DNA of 34,401 nt, from positions 1-34,401 of the forward strand of contig LJXT01000026.1 in the NCBI GenBank assembly GCA_001314815.1. Reading direction: 5' to 3'. The stretch's first letter is position 1, and every line of letters starts with the position of its first letter. Of the stretch, positions 23,655 through 31,307 are shown piece by piece. Under the pieces are notes generated by a model that saw nothing but the letters and a program-made list of their open reading frames with translations, made no database searches and had not been told where the DNA came from. The stretch is from Algoriphagus marincola HL-49 (lineage in GTDB: Bacteria > Bacteroidota > Bacteroidia > Cytophagales > Cyclobacteriaceae). Made by a program: the position numbers and the translations under genes.

Positions 23655-25907
23655 ATGTTTTCAAAAAAACAATCAAACATATTTCTCACGCTTTCAGGAC
23701 TTTTTACCCTCATTCTGTTGATTTGGCGACCCGTTCCGAAATTCGATTATGATTTTGAACAGTTTTTTCCGCAGGATAATGAAGCGCTGAGTTATTATAA
23801 GAGTTATGCGGAAATTTTCGGAGGGGACAATGATTACCTTCTTCTTGCTTTTGAAAATGATGACCAAGAACTCTGGCAGCCTGAATTTCTATCGAATTTC
23901 GAAAGCTTCCAATCTCAAATTAAGGTCTTGGAAGGAGTGGATACCACCATTTCAGTTTTAGACCTAAGAGAGCCTCGAATTGGAGCTTTTGGAGTTCAGT
24001 TTAGGCAGGTAGTCACTTGGGATGAAAGTCGGGTTAACTTAACCTTACCTAAAAATCAGCTTACTGGAAGTTTGGTTTCTGAGGATGGCAATGCCTTGCT
24101 TTTGCTCGTGAAAAATAAAACAGGGATGAGTAAGGAGGCTGGGGATGTGCTTTACCAGGCTATTCGTGAGAAAATCGAGGAGTCAGAATTAAAACTAAGG
24201 GCCGTTGCCGGTAAAATTCAAACTCAGGGAGATTTCGTGAAATTGATGCAATCCGAGTTCGGATTTTTCTTTGCCATTAGTTTGGTGGTCATGCTCTTGA
24301 TTCTGACCCTGTTATTTCGATCTTGGTGGGGAGTGGTGATTCCTTTTGTGGTTCTGTTGATTGGGGTTTTGTGGGCTTTTGGTGTGATTCTTTGGATGGG
24401 AAAGCCCTTGGCCTTGATGTCTGTCATGCAACCAACCATTTTCCTGATAGTTGGGCTGAGTGCGTTGATTCACTTTTTTGTTCATTTAGTCAAAAAGCTT
24501 CAAGCCGATACAGATCAAAAGGAAGCGATTAGACATTCCTATAAACAGCTTTTTATTCCGGTATTGTTGACCATGATGACCACAGCTTTGGGATTTTTTT
24601 CTCTTTGGTTCACTTCCATTCCGGCTCTTCAGGATTTTGGATTGACCACTGCAATAGGGATTTTCATGATTTTTTTGGCTGTGATAGGAATTAGCCCAGG
24701 ACTTCTTTATTTGGTTAGCAAAAGCTTAAATGCCAGACCTTTGAAAGCCAAACGAGCTGTCAGTCTTCGGACATTCTTTTCAATGATTTTAAAGCGAAGA
24801 AAAGTCATCGGTTTTGGCTTTCTGGCGATGAGTATCATTGCGGTTTTTTTAGGATTGAGAATTCCAATTAATGGATATTTGCTGGATAACTTACCCTTTG
24901 ACCACCCCATTCGAGAGGACTTTGGATACTTTGACAGTGAGTTTGGGGGATCAAATCCTTTCGAGCTTTCCTTGGAGCTAGGGGAGGAGGCAAATACATT
25001 TTGGGATTATGAAGTTCTTCAGCAGGTCCAAAAGCTGGAAGAGGAATTGATAGAGGTTTTTGGAGAAAATAAATTTAAATCTCCTGTCACCCTCGCTAAA
25101 GCCCTTAATCAAGCTCAGAATCAGGGCGATGTGGATGCATTTCGATTTCCAAGCCGTGGTCAATTTATCCGCATGCAGCGGATTTTGAGGCAAGGCAGCG
25201 GCGGACTGGAAGAAGGGCTCATCGATTCCGCTGGGAAAATTTCTCGAATCAGTGGAAGATTGCCGGATTTCGGGAGTTATAAAATGGGGGATTTGAGATC
25301 TGAGCTAGATCAGTTTATCCAATCTGAACTGGATTCTGGTCTTTTGAAAACAAGATGGACAGGTACTGCTTATTTGATCGATCAGGGACACGAGTCGGTC
25401 ACCTTGCAAATGGTAAGAGGCTTGGGAGTTGCATTTTTGCTGGTAGGGCTTATCGCGGGGATTTTATTTCGCTCTTGGCGGATTTCATTTTTGCTTTTAA
25501 TCCCAAATGTGATTCCGCTTCTTTTAATGCTGGCAGTCATGTACTTTTTGGGTATCGAATTCAAATTGACTACCGCTATTTTATTTACCGTGGCATTTGG
25601 GATCGCCGTGGATGACAGCATTCATTTTATGACTCGTTTTAGACTTGAATTGGGCTCAGGACGAAGTTTCTTTTATGCGATGAAGCGGACATTTATCGAG
25701 ACGGGAAAAGCTATTCTTCTGACCACTGTAGTCTTGGTCTCTGGCTTTTTGTTGTTTGTGATGAGTGATTTTGGAGTGACCTTTTATTCGGGGGTTCTCA
25801 TTAGTTGTGCCTTGATTTTTGCGCTCTTGGCTGACTTGATGCTACTTCCGCTCCTTCTCATTCCTATGAAGCGCGTTTGGGATGGAAAGCAAAACTCTAA
25901 GACTTAA
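23655..25907 (+). CDS. RND/MMPL-family exporter
   Basis: This is a 750-residue inner-membrane protein with the two-fold RND layout. A transmembrane helix at about 11-27 is followed by a periplasmic loop (about 30-200), five helices (about 205-350), a helix near 388-408, a second loop (about 410-590) and five helices to the end. The second half carries the family hallmark FGIAVDDSIHFMTRFR, whose acidic residues relay protons. This short, single-chain architecture fits the MMPL/HpnN-like branch that moves lipids or hydrophobic molecules, rather than tripartite drug pumps; no adaptor gene is adjacent. Substrate is unknown. The start is ATG 23655; an in-frame TTG at 23637 is less likely. Its stop overlaps the convergent gene in TTAA. 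Confidence 0.88.
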   Translation: MFSKKQSNIFLTLSGLFTLILLIWRPVPKFDYDFEQFFPQDNEALSYYKSYAEIFGGDNDYLLLAFENDDQELWQPEFLSNFESFQSQIKVLEGVDTTISVLDLREPRIGAFGVQFRQVVTWDESRVNLTLPKNQLTGSLVSEDGNALLLLVKNKTGMSKEAGDVLYQAIREKIEESELKLRAVAGKIQTQGDFVKLMQSEFGFFFAISLVVMLLILTLLFRSWWGVVIPFVVLLIGVLWAFGVILWMGKPLALMSVMQPTIFLIVGLSALIHFFVHLVKKLQADTDQKEAIRHSYKQLFIPVLLTMMTTALGFFSLWFTSIPALQDFGLTTAIGIFMIFLAVIGISPGLLYLVSKSLNARPLKAKRAVSLRTFFSMILKRRKVIGFGFLAMSIIAVFLGLRIPINGYLLDNLPFDHPIREDFGYFDSEFGGSNPFELSLELGEEANTFWDYEVLQQVQKLEEELIEVFGENKFKSPVTLAKALNQAQNQGDVDAFRFPSRGQFIRMQRILRQGSGGLEEGLIDSAGKISRISGRLPDFGSYKMGDLRSELDQFIQSELDSGLLKTRWTGTAYLIDQGHESVTLQMVRGLGVAFLLVGLIAGILFRSWRISFLLLIPNVIPLLLMLAVMYFLGIEFKLTTAILFTVAFGIAVDDSIHFMTRFRLELGSGRSFFYAMKRTFIETGKAILLTTVVLVSGFLLFVMSDFGVTFYSGVLISCALIFALLADLMLLPLLLIPMKRVWDGKQNSKT

Positions 25908-26938
25908 TCTATCAATTGAAAAGTCGCTGAAACAGGATAATGATCCGAATAATCTACTTCTCGATGAGTGTCAAATTGGGTCGCTTTCAGATTTGGAGAG
26001 GAGAAAATATGATCGATTCGGAGGAAAAACAGTACCCGATTGTAAGTGAATCCAAATCCTTTTCCGGCCTCCTCAAAGGCATTGGTCAAATTTCGACTCA
26101 AGCGAAAATAGCTATTGGAATAGGGAATTTCATTTAAGTCTCCCATCAAAATGATCGGATGGGGCGAGTTAATGATGTGTTGCTTCAGGACATCGAGTTG
26201 CTGACTCCGGTAAAGACTGCCTTGATGAAGTTTTTTGAGAGTTTGTCGATAATTCGCACGAACCCCCTCGAGATCATCCAGATTTTCAGAGTTGATTTTC
26301 ATGGACTCTAGATGGCAGTTGTAGATTCGGATCGTGTCTTTTTGGTAGAGGACATCTGCGAAAATCGCCCCATTGGTTTTTTTATTATCAAACACCTTCC
26401 CTTGGTTGACTATGGGCAGGGCAGAGCTGATCGCGAGGCCATAGGATCTCCTGTCAGGTTTCCCTTCGATGATTTCGTAGTAAATTTCCTTGTCATTCTC
26501 TTTTCCGAGTAAATTCACGGCATTGCGAGAAGGAGAGCTATAGTCCTGATAAAACTCCTGAAAAACTTTGATCTGAGCCGGGTGCTCCTGAATCCAAGAA
26601 AAAATATTTGGATCAAATTCACCGCCCAATCTCCGCTTGTAGTCAAATAGGTGAACATTATAGCTCAGTACACTTAGGCCATCTTGCTGATCTTCTGTGA
26701 GATTCCACTGAAGCGTGATTTCTGCAAATCGATAGCCAATTACTAGAGCAAAAAGCGGAATAAAGGCTGTTTTTTTCCAACTCAAAGCCAAGACTAAGAA
26801 TAAAAATAGATTGGCCAGCCAGAAAAGGGGAATAAAAAAAGGAATGAGACCGACGTATTCAAAATCACCTGGCCTGACATAGACACTGCCAAATATCAGC
26901 AGAGAAACAAAAAAGAGCAGCCAAGCAAAATATCTCAT
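25904..26938 (-). CDS. Membrane-anchored endonuclease/exonuclease/phosphatase-family protein
   Basis: This is a 344-residue protein. Three hydrophobic segments occupy about residues 1-85, and an EEP (DNase I-like) domain follows. Visible active-site elements are Asn in LSYNVHLFD, the metal-binding Glu in KVFQEFYQD, the YNCHLES strand, Asp/Asn in LMGDLNEIPYS, and the final Asp-His in YSDHYPVSATF. The fold cleaves phosphodiesters or phosphomonoesters; membrane anchoring and family habit suggest an extracytoplasmic phosphodiester or lipid head-group substrate (inference). The start is set at ATG 26938. An upstream in-frame TTG at 26962 overlaps a -7-like AAAATTTG and is unlikely. Confidence 0.87.
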   Translation of the reverse strand: MRYFAWLLFFVSLLIFGSVYVRPGDFEYVGLIPFFIPLFWLANLFLFLVLALSWKKTAFIPLFALVIGYRFAEITLQWNLTEDQQDGLSVLSYNVHLFDYKRRLGGEFDPNIFSWIQEHPAQIKVFQEFYQDYSSPSRNAVNLLGKENDKEIYYEIIEGKPDRRSYGLAISSALPIVNQGKVFDNKKTNGAIFADVLYQKDTIRIYNCHLESMKINSENLDDLEGVRANYRQTLKKLHQGSLYRSQQLDVLKQHIINSPHPIILMGDLNEIPYSNSYFRLSRNLTNAFEEAGKGFGFTYNRVLFFLRIDHIFSSPNLKATQFDTHREVDYSDHYPVSATFQLID

Positions 26939-27095
26939 AAGGTGTGTAAAAGTAAGAATCAAATTTTGATTTTTATTAGGGCGCTACCCAACTTTGGATT
27001 AGGCGAAATCGTATAGCAGCAAATGTGATGCAAAAACAAAATGATTTTGCTTATTTGCTCCAAAACCTTTCCTAAAAGATCAGGCAAGGATTTTG

Positions 27096-27103
27096 TAGCT
27101 TTG
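27096..27103 (+). promoter_or_regulatory. -7 box of the DUF2911 lipoprotein gene
   Basis: TAGCTTTG is an exact TAnnTTTG match, 27 bases before the ATG at 27131. No TTTG stands at the normal -33 spacing. Confidence 0.5.
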
Positions 27104-27130
27104 TTTTAACGAAAACTCCAACCAAATAAT

Positions 27131-27703
27131 ATGATGAAGAAACGATACGTTTTTCCTTTTGCAATGTTGATTACAATGGTGATGGTAGCCTGTGGGGGCT
27201 CTAACGAAGAAAGTTCTGAGGAGATGGATTCAGTGGAAGTATCTGAATCCTCTGAAGCCGAATCTCGACCAAGCCCGCTAGAAGTCAAAGAGGGGCAGAT
27301 AGCCGGGAAAGCATTCAAGGTACAGTATGGATCTCCCGCGGTAAAAGGAAGAACCGTATGGGGAGACTTGGTTCCTTATAATGTAGTTTGGCGTACAGGT
27401 GCCAATGAGGCGACTTACGTAGAACTTTCGGAGGGCATGACAGTTGAGGGACAAAGCCTCAAACCGGGAAAGTATTCTCTTTTCACCATCCCCAAAGAAT
27501 CAGGAACATGGACTGTTATTTTTAATAGTGAGTGGGATCTGGAGCATGGACATTTCCAATATGATGAAAAACAAGATGTATTACGAGTGGAAGTAACTCC
27601 ATCTTGGGAAGAGAGTTCTCAAGAGCGACTCGCCATTGATATTGAGGAGCCAGGTTTGGTCATTCGTTGGGAAAAACTGAAACTTCCAATCAGTATTCAA
27701 TAG
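27131..27703 (+). CDS. DUF2911 lipoprotein
   Basis: This is a 190-residue protein. A lipoprotein signal ends in VMVAC (Cys21), followed by a Ser/Glu-rich linker (22-50) typical of surface-exposed or tethered Bacteroidota lipoproteins. A DUF2911 domain fills the rest, with the defining blocks YGSPAVKGRTVWGDLVPYNVVWRTGANEAT and LKPGKYSLFTIPKESGTWTVIFN. The domain's function is not known. The gene is alone between a promoter box and a 14-bp terminator. Two ATGs are adjacent at the start. Confidence 0.9.
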   Translation: MMKKRYVFPFAMLITMVMVACGGSNEESSEEMDSVEVSESSEAESRPSPLEVKEGQIAGKAFKVQYGSPAVKGRTVWGDLVPYNVVWRTGANEATYVELSEGMTVEGQSLKPGKYSLFTIPKESGTWTVIFNSEWDLEHGHFQYDEKQDVLRVEVTPSWEESSQERLAIDIEEPGLVIRWEKLKLPISIQ

Positions 27704-27722
27704 GAATTGATTTAAAGCAAAT

Positions 27723-27762
27723 AAAACCCTGATTTTAACTAAAATCAGGGTTTTGCTTTTTT
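27723..27762 (+). terminator. Strong terminator after the DUF2911 gene
   Basis: AAAACCCTGATTTT (27723-27736) and AAAATCAGGGTTTT (27741-27754) form a perfect 14-bp stem with a 4-base AACT loop, followed by GCTTTTTT. It is the clearest terminator in the window. Confidence 0.92.
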
Positions 27763-27780
27763 ATAAGTAGGTGTCAAAAC

Positions 27781-27788
27781 TATTTTTG
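27781..27788 (+). promoter_or_regulatory. -7 box of the penicillin acylase-family gene
   Basis: TATTTTTG is an exact -7 match, 39 bases before the ATG at 27828. The TTTG at 27752-27755, 25 bases upstream, could act as a loosely spaced -33 but overlaps the preceding terminator. Confidence 0.4.
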
Positions 27789-27827
27789 ATTTTGCTATAT
27801 TGGCAGTCTTTAAAACACCCGAATTTC

Positions 27828-30251
27828 ATGAAGTATTTCTGGTTTATCCTCGTATTGCTAATCACTCTTTCTCTTGGATATTTTGCTTCGAAGCCTTTAG
27901 GACCGGCACCACCACTTGCGCCACTCCTTGATCCGAATGTTGGTTTTTGGCAAAACATGTACAGCGAAGATGACCTTGCAGCCGAAAATCTAGAACTAGC
28001 AGGGCTAAATTCTCCGGTAAAGGTAGTTTATGACGAAAATTTGATCCCTCACATCTTTGCTGACAATGATGAGGATCTTTATCGAGCTCAAGGCTATGTG
28101 ACAGCAAAGCATCGACTTTGGCAGATGGAGTTTCAGACTATGGCTGCAGCAGGACGTATTTCTGAAATTGTCGGTCCCGTCGCATTAGAATTGGACCGAA
28201 TGACCCGTCGTAAAGGACTTGCCTACGGAGCAGAATTAGGCTATGAATTTGTCCAGGAGAATCATCCAGAAATGTTGCCACTGATTGATGCGTTTGCGGA
28301 TGGTGTGAATCAGTATGTCGAAAGTTTGAATGATGCTAGTCTACCAGTTGAATACAAGATTCTTAATTATCGACCTGAAAAATGGTCCGCGTATAAATCG
28401 CTTTTACTGCTAAAGTATATGTCAGATATGCTGATGGGAGACAGAGATTTGCAATACTCCAATCTTCGAAAGATTATTGGCCAGGAGAAATTGGATGTGC
28501 TTTTCCCTGAGTTTCCTGAAGAGAATGACCCCGTGATTGAAGCAGATCGGGTTTGGGATTTTACTCCCGTCTCTATTGATGTGCCTGATTCATTGAATTA
28601 TCCCAATGACGCTCTGACCATCGACCCATTGCCTCAGCCAGAAGATGGTGTTGGCTCAAACAATTGGGCCGTGTCCGGCTCCAAAACGCAAAGCGGAAAC
28701 CCAATTCTAGCCAATGATCCACACTTAAGCCTGAATCTTCCTTCCCTTTGGTATAGTATGCAGCTCACCACGCCGGAGTTTTCTGTCAAAGGAGCCACAC
28801 TTCCTGGAGCTTTGGGAGTGATTTCCGGGTTCAATGAAAATATTGCTTGGGGAGTGACAAACGCAACCAAGGATGCCAGGGATTGGTACAAAATCACTTT
28901 TGAAGATGAAAGCAGAAGTAGCTATCGATATGGCGATGAATGGCGAAAAAGCTCTTTTCGCATAGAAGAGATAAAAGTAAAAGGCGAGGAAACGTTTATT
29001 GATACAGTGGTTTATACCCATTATGGTCCTGTAGTTTATGATAAGAGTTTCAGGTCGGACCGTCAAGATGTCAACTTTTCGCTGAAATGGACTGTCCATA
29101 TGGGATCGAATGAACAGCTTACATTTTTGAAGATGAATAAGGCCAAAAATCATCAAGATTACATGGCTGCCTTAGACCATTACACGGCTCCCGCGCAGAA
29201 CTTTGTTTTTGCCTCAAGGGAGGGGGACATAGCCATGAGAATTCAAGGCAAATTCCCTGTCAAGTGGGAAGGCCAGGGCAAATTCTTCATGGATGGAGCA
29301 GATCCGCAAATGGAGTGGCAGGCTTATATTCCCAATGAACACAATCCGAGTACATTGAACCCGGAACGTGGTTTTGTTTCCTCAGCCAATCAGCATCCTG
29401 TTGACCCCTCTTATCCTTACTATGTATTTGACAATAGCTATGAACATTACAGAAATAGAAGATTGAATGGAGAGCTGAGAAGGTTAAACTCCATCACAGT
29501 GGAGGAAATGAAGGCCCTTCAATTTGATGATTATTACCTTCATGCTGCGGAGGCCTTGCCTGTAATGATCGAACTTTTGGAAACTCAAGATTTTCAAGAT
29601 GAAAAGGCATCCAAATATTTGCAAGAGTTGAAAGACTGGGATTTTTATGCTGATCCTAATCAGAAAGCACCGACGCTTTTTTATAACTGGTGGGGTAAAA
29701 CTTATGACCAACTTTGGAAAGAGTGGGAAGACTGGGATGTGCCAGTGGTAAGACCAAATTACTACCAAACTGTCAAATTGATGCGGGAGAATCCAGGGAG
29801 TGAATTTTTTGACAATAAAATGACCGATGAAGTTGAAACAGCTAAGACTCATGTCAACAAAGCCTTTGAAGAAATGGTGGCTGATATGAAAGAATGGGAA
29901 AATGAGGAAGGGGATTATGCCTGGGCAAATTATAAACGGACTAGTATTCAGCACTTGGTACCTCAATTTGAGTCTTTCTCGGTGAAGAATGTCTATACCG
30001 GTGGAGGATCGGGTATTTTGAATGCAACTAGTAGCAGAGCAGGGGCAAGTTGGCGAATGGTCGTGGAGTTGGGCGAACCAATAAAAGCCTTTGGTATTTA
30101 TCCAGGAGGTCAATCCGGAAATCCCGGATCAAAATATTACGATAATTTTATATCCAAATGGGCCATTGGGGAGTATCTCAACTTTGATTTAAGAGGATCT
30201 AATCAAACTGAAAACATCTTATTTGAAACCAACCTGACACCAAAACGATGA
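27828..30251 (+). CDS. Penicillin acylase-family (Ntn-hydrolase) protein
   Basis: This is an 807-residue secreted or membrane-anchored amidase. An N-terminal hydrophobic segment (about 2-24) is followed by the alpha-chain region, then the autocatalytic cleavage site GVGSNNWAVSG. Ser277 would become the N-terminal nucleophile of the beta chain after self-processing. Downstream family blocks are ILANDPHLSLNLPSLWY, LPGALGVISGFNENIAWGVTN, HYGPVVYD and PGGQSGNPGSKYYDNFISKWAIGEY. Relatives hydrolyse N-acyl amides, including beta-lactams, acyl-homoserine lactones and lipopeptides; the natural substrate here is unknown. The start is ATG 27828; a GTG at 27771 lies upstream of the -7 box and is unlikely. 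The stop overlaps the next gene as ATGA. Confidence 0.92.
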   Translation: MKYFWFILVLLITLSLGYFASKPLGPAPPLAPLLDPNVGFWQNMYSEDDLAAENLELAGLNSPVKVVYDENLIPHIFADNDEDLYRAQGYVTAKHRLWQMEFQTMAAAGRISEIVGPVALELDRMTRRKGLAYGAELGYEFVQENHPEMLPLIDAFADGVNQYVESLNDASLPVEYKILNYRPEKWSAYKSLLLLKYMSDMLMGDRDLQYSNLRKIIGQEKLDVLFPEFPEENDPVIEADRVWDFTPVSIDVPDSLNYPNDALTIDPLPQPEDGVGSNNWAVSGSKTQSGNPILANDPHLSLNLPSLWYSMQLTTPEFSVKGATLPGALGVISGFNENIAWGVTNATKDARDWYKITFEDESRSSYRYGDEWRKSSFRIEEIKVKGEETFIDTVVYTHYGPVVYDKSFRSDRQDVNFSLKWTVHMGSNEQLTFLKMNKAKNHQDYMAALDHYTAPAQNFVFASREGDIAMRIQGKFPVKWEGQGKFFMDGADPQMEWQAYIPNEHNPSTLNPERGFVSSANQHPVDPSYPYYVFDNSYEHYRNRRLNGELRRLNSITVEEMKALQFDDYYLHAAEALPVMIELLETQDFQDEKASKYLQELKDWDFYADPNQKAPTLFYNWWGKTYDQLWKEWEDWDVPVVRPNYYQTVKLMRENPGSEFFDNKMTDEVETAKTHVNKAFEEMVADMKEWENEEGDYAWANYKRTSIQHLVPQFESFSVKNVYTGGGSGILNATSSRAGASWRMVVELGEPIKAFGIYPGGQSGNPGSKYYDNFISKWAIGEYLNFDLRGSNQTENILFETNLTPKR

Positions 30252-30625
30252 AATTTATAGCATTCTTGATTCTTTCTTTGGTTCTTGTTCTTCTTGTGAA
30301 TGGCGCCACATCCTACATTGGAGCAATGGCTGCGGTGATAGTGCTTGGAACTTTGATTCACCCTGGAAGCTTTGCCGCTTTTTTTGGGGGTGGCTTTGGG
30401 ATGGCATTAGCCTGGACTTCTTTGGCTCTATATTTGAAATTTTCTACAGGAAGTGATTTGCCTGAAAAAATGGGAGAGTTATTCGGAGTAAATTCCGCCC
30501 TGGCTATTCTACTGATCACGGCTGTCATCGGATTCGTACTGGGAGCCTTCAGTGGCCTAAGTGGTCACCTGTTTTGGAAAATGATTCGGAAAAAACCCAA
30601 TAATATCTACAGAGGTAATCCTTAG
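30248..30625 (+). CDS. Small polytopic membrane protein of unknown function
   Basis: This is a 125-residue, very hydrophobic protein with about four transmembrane segments (roughly 3-20, 23-42, 45-65, 84-112) and a short basic tail (KMIRKKPNNIYRGNP). Glycine-rich helices (FFGGGFGMALAW) suggest tight helix packing. No family is recognised. Its ATG overlaps the penicillin acylase stop (ATGA), so the two are probably translated together. A possible terminator overlaps its stop codon. Confidence 0.75.
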   Translation: MKFIAFLILSLVLVLLVNGATSYIGAMAAVIVLGTLIHPGSFAAFFGGGFGMALAWTSLALYLKFSTGSDLPEKMGELFGVNSALAILLITAVIGFVLGAFSGLSGHLFWKMIRKKPNNIYRGNP

Positions 30626-30645
30626 GATTAAATCAGGATTTTTTT
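30617..30645 (+). terminator. Probable terminator after the small membrane protein gene
   Basis: AATCCT (30617-30622) and AGGATT (30635-30640) enclose a 12-base loop and are followed by a run of T to 30645. The left arm lies in the last codons of the gene. The stem is short, so strength is uncertain. Confidence 0.5.
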
Positions 30646-30687
30646 GGCACAATTTTCCGATATATTAGTTTTTTAATTTGTTGAAAT

Positions 30688-30704
30688 GAGTACCTTTGGT
30701 ACTC
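30688..30704 (+). promoter_or_regulatory. Perfect palindrome over the -7 box of the winged-helix gene
   Basis: GAGTACC (30688-30694), TTT, GGTACTC (30698-30704) is a perfect 7-base inverted repeat. Its centre contains TACCTTTG (30691-30698), an exact Bacteroidota -7 box. The ATG at 30724 follows 19 bases later. The overlap makes this a good candidate operator, perhaps for the encoded winged-helix protein itself (inference). Confidence 0.5.
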
Positions 30705-30723
30705 GCTTTATATTTGATTTTTA

Positions 30724-31242
30724 ATGCTTGAGTCTCTTATTACCTCTAAAACACGGCTGAGACTTCTTGTGAAGTTTTTTGTAAATGACCAAAACCGAAG
30801 CCATTTGCGAGGATTGGCGGAGGAGTTTGGTGAATCTACTAATGCCATCAGAAAAGAGCTTAATAATTTAACTCAGGCCGGAATTTTGCTGAAAGAATCC
30901 AACAAAAATAAGATTGCATATAAAGCCAATACCCGTCACCCATTCTTCATCAATATTCAGGAAATAATCCGAAAATATCTTGGGTTGGATAGACTGTTGG
31001 AACATATACTAGACCGAATGGGAGATGTGGGTCAGGTAGTTTTGGTAGGAGATATTGCTAAAGGTATCGATACCGGTACTATCGACGTTTTGGTCACCGG
31101 TGATCAGTTAAATCAGGATTACATCAAAGGACTAAAATCGAGAATAGAGGAGCTAATCGAGCGGAAAGTAGTATTTACCCTTTCTAATGATCGATATGAA
31201 GAAGAAGGCTTAGTCCTTTTTGACCGTGCGGTTGGCGTTTAA
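30724..31242 (+). CDS. Winged-helix DNA-binding protein at the head of a polysaccharide locus
   Basis: This is a 172-residue cytoplasmic protein. The N-terminal 75 residues form an ArsR/MarR-like winged helix (SKTRLRLLVKFFVNDQNRSHLRGLAEEFGESTNAIRKELNNLTQAGIL). The C-terminal half (about 95-172; QVVLVGDIAKGIDTGTIDVLVTG...) looks like a nucleotidyltransferase-type fold, as seen in a Bacteroidota family found beside polysaccharide genes. Catalytic Asp pairs of true nucleotidyltransferases are not clear, so this half may be a sensor. It precedes the SLBB export gene by 65 bases, which suggests local control of exopolysaccharide synthesis (inference). Confidence 0.8.
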   Translation: MLESLITSKTRLRLLVKFFVNDQNRSHLRGLAEEFGESTNAIRKELNNLTQAGILLKESNKNKIAYKANTRHPFFINIQEIIRKYLGLDRLLEHILDRMGDVGQVVLVGDIAKGIDTGTIDVLVTGDQLNQDYIKGLKSRIEELIERKVVFTLSNDRYEEEGLVLFDRAVGV

Positions 31243-31307
31243 TTGACGCTTTTGTGCATGAATTACTCTTAGGTTTCATTTAGTAATGGGACTGAAAGGG
31301 CGAAGCT

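Noticed and set aside
29484-30113. 209-codon minus-strand frame inside the penicillin acylase gene
   Set aside because: Long, but antisense to a clear enzyme whose conserved motifs run through the same bases; His/Phe/Pro-rich composition is typical of a shadow frame.
31262-31287. ATTACT/AGTAAT inverted repeat between the winged-helix and SLBB genes
   Set aside because: Only 6-base AT-rich arms 14 bases apart, expected by chance at this composition.
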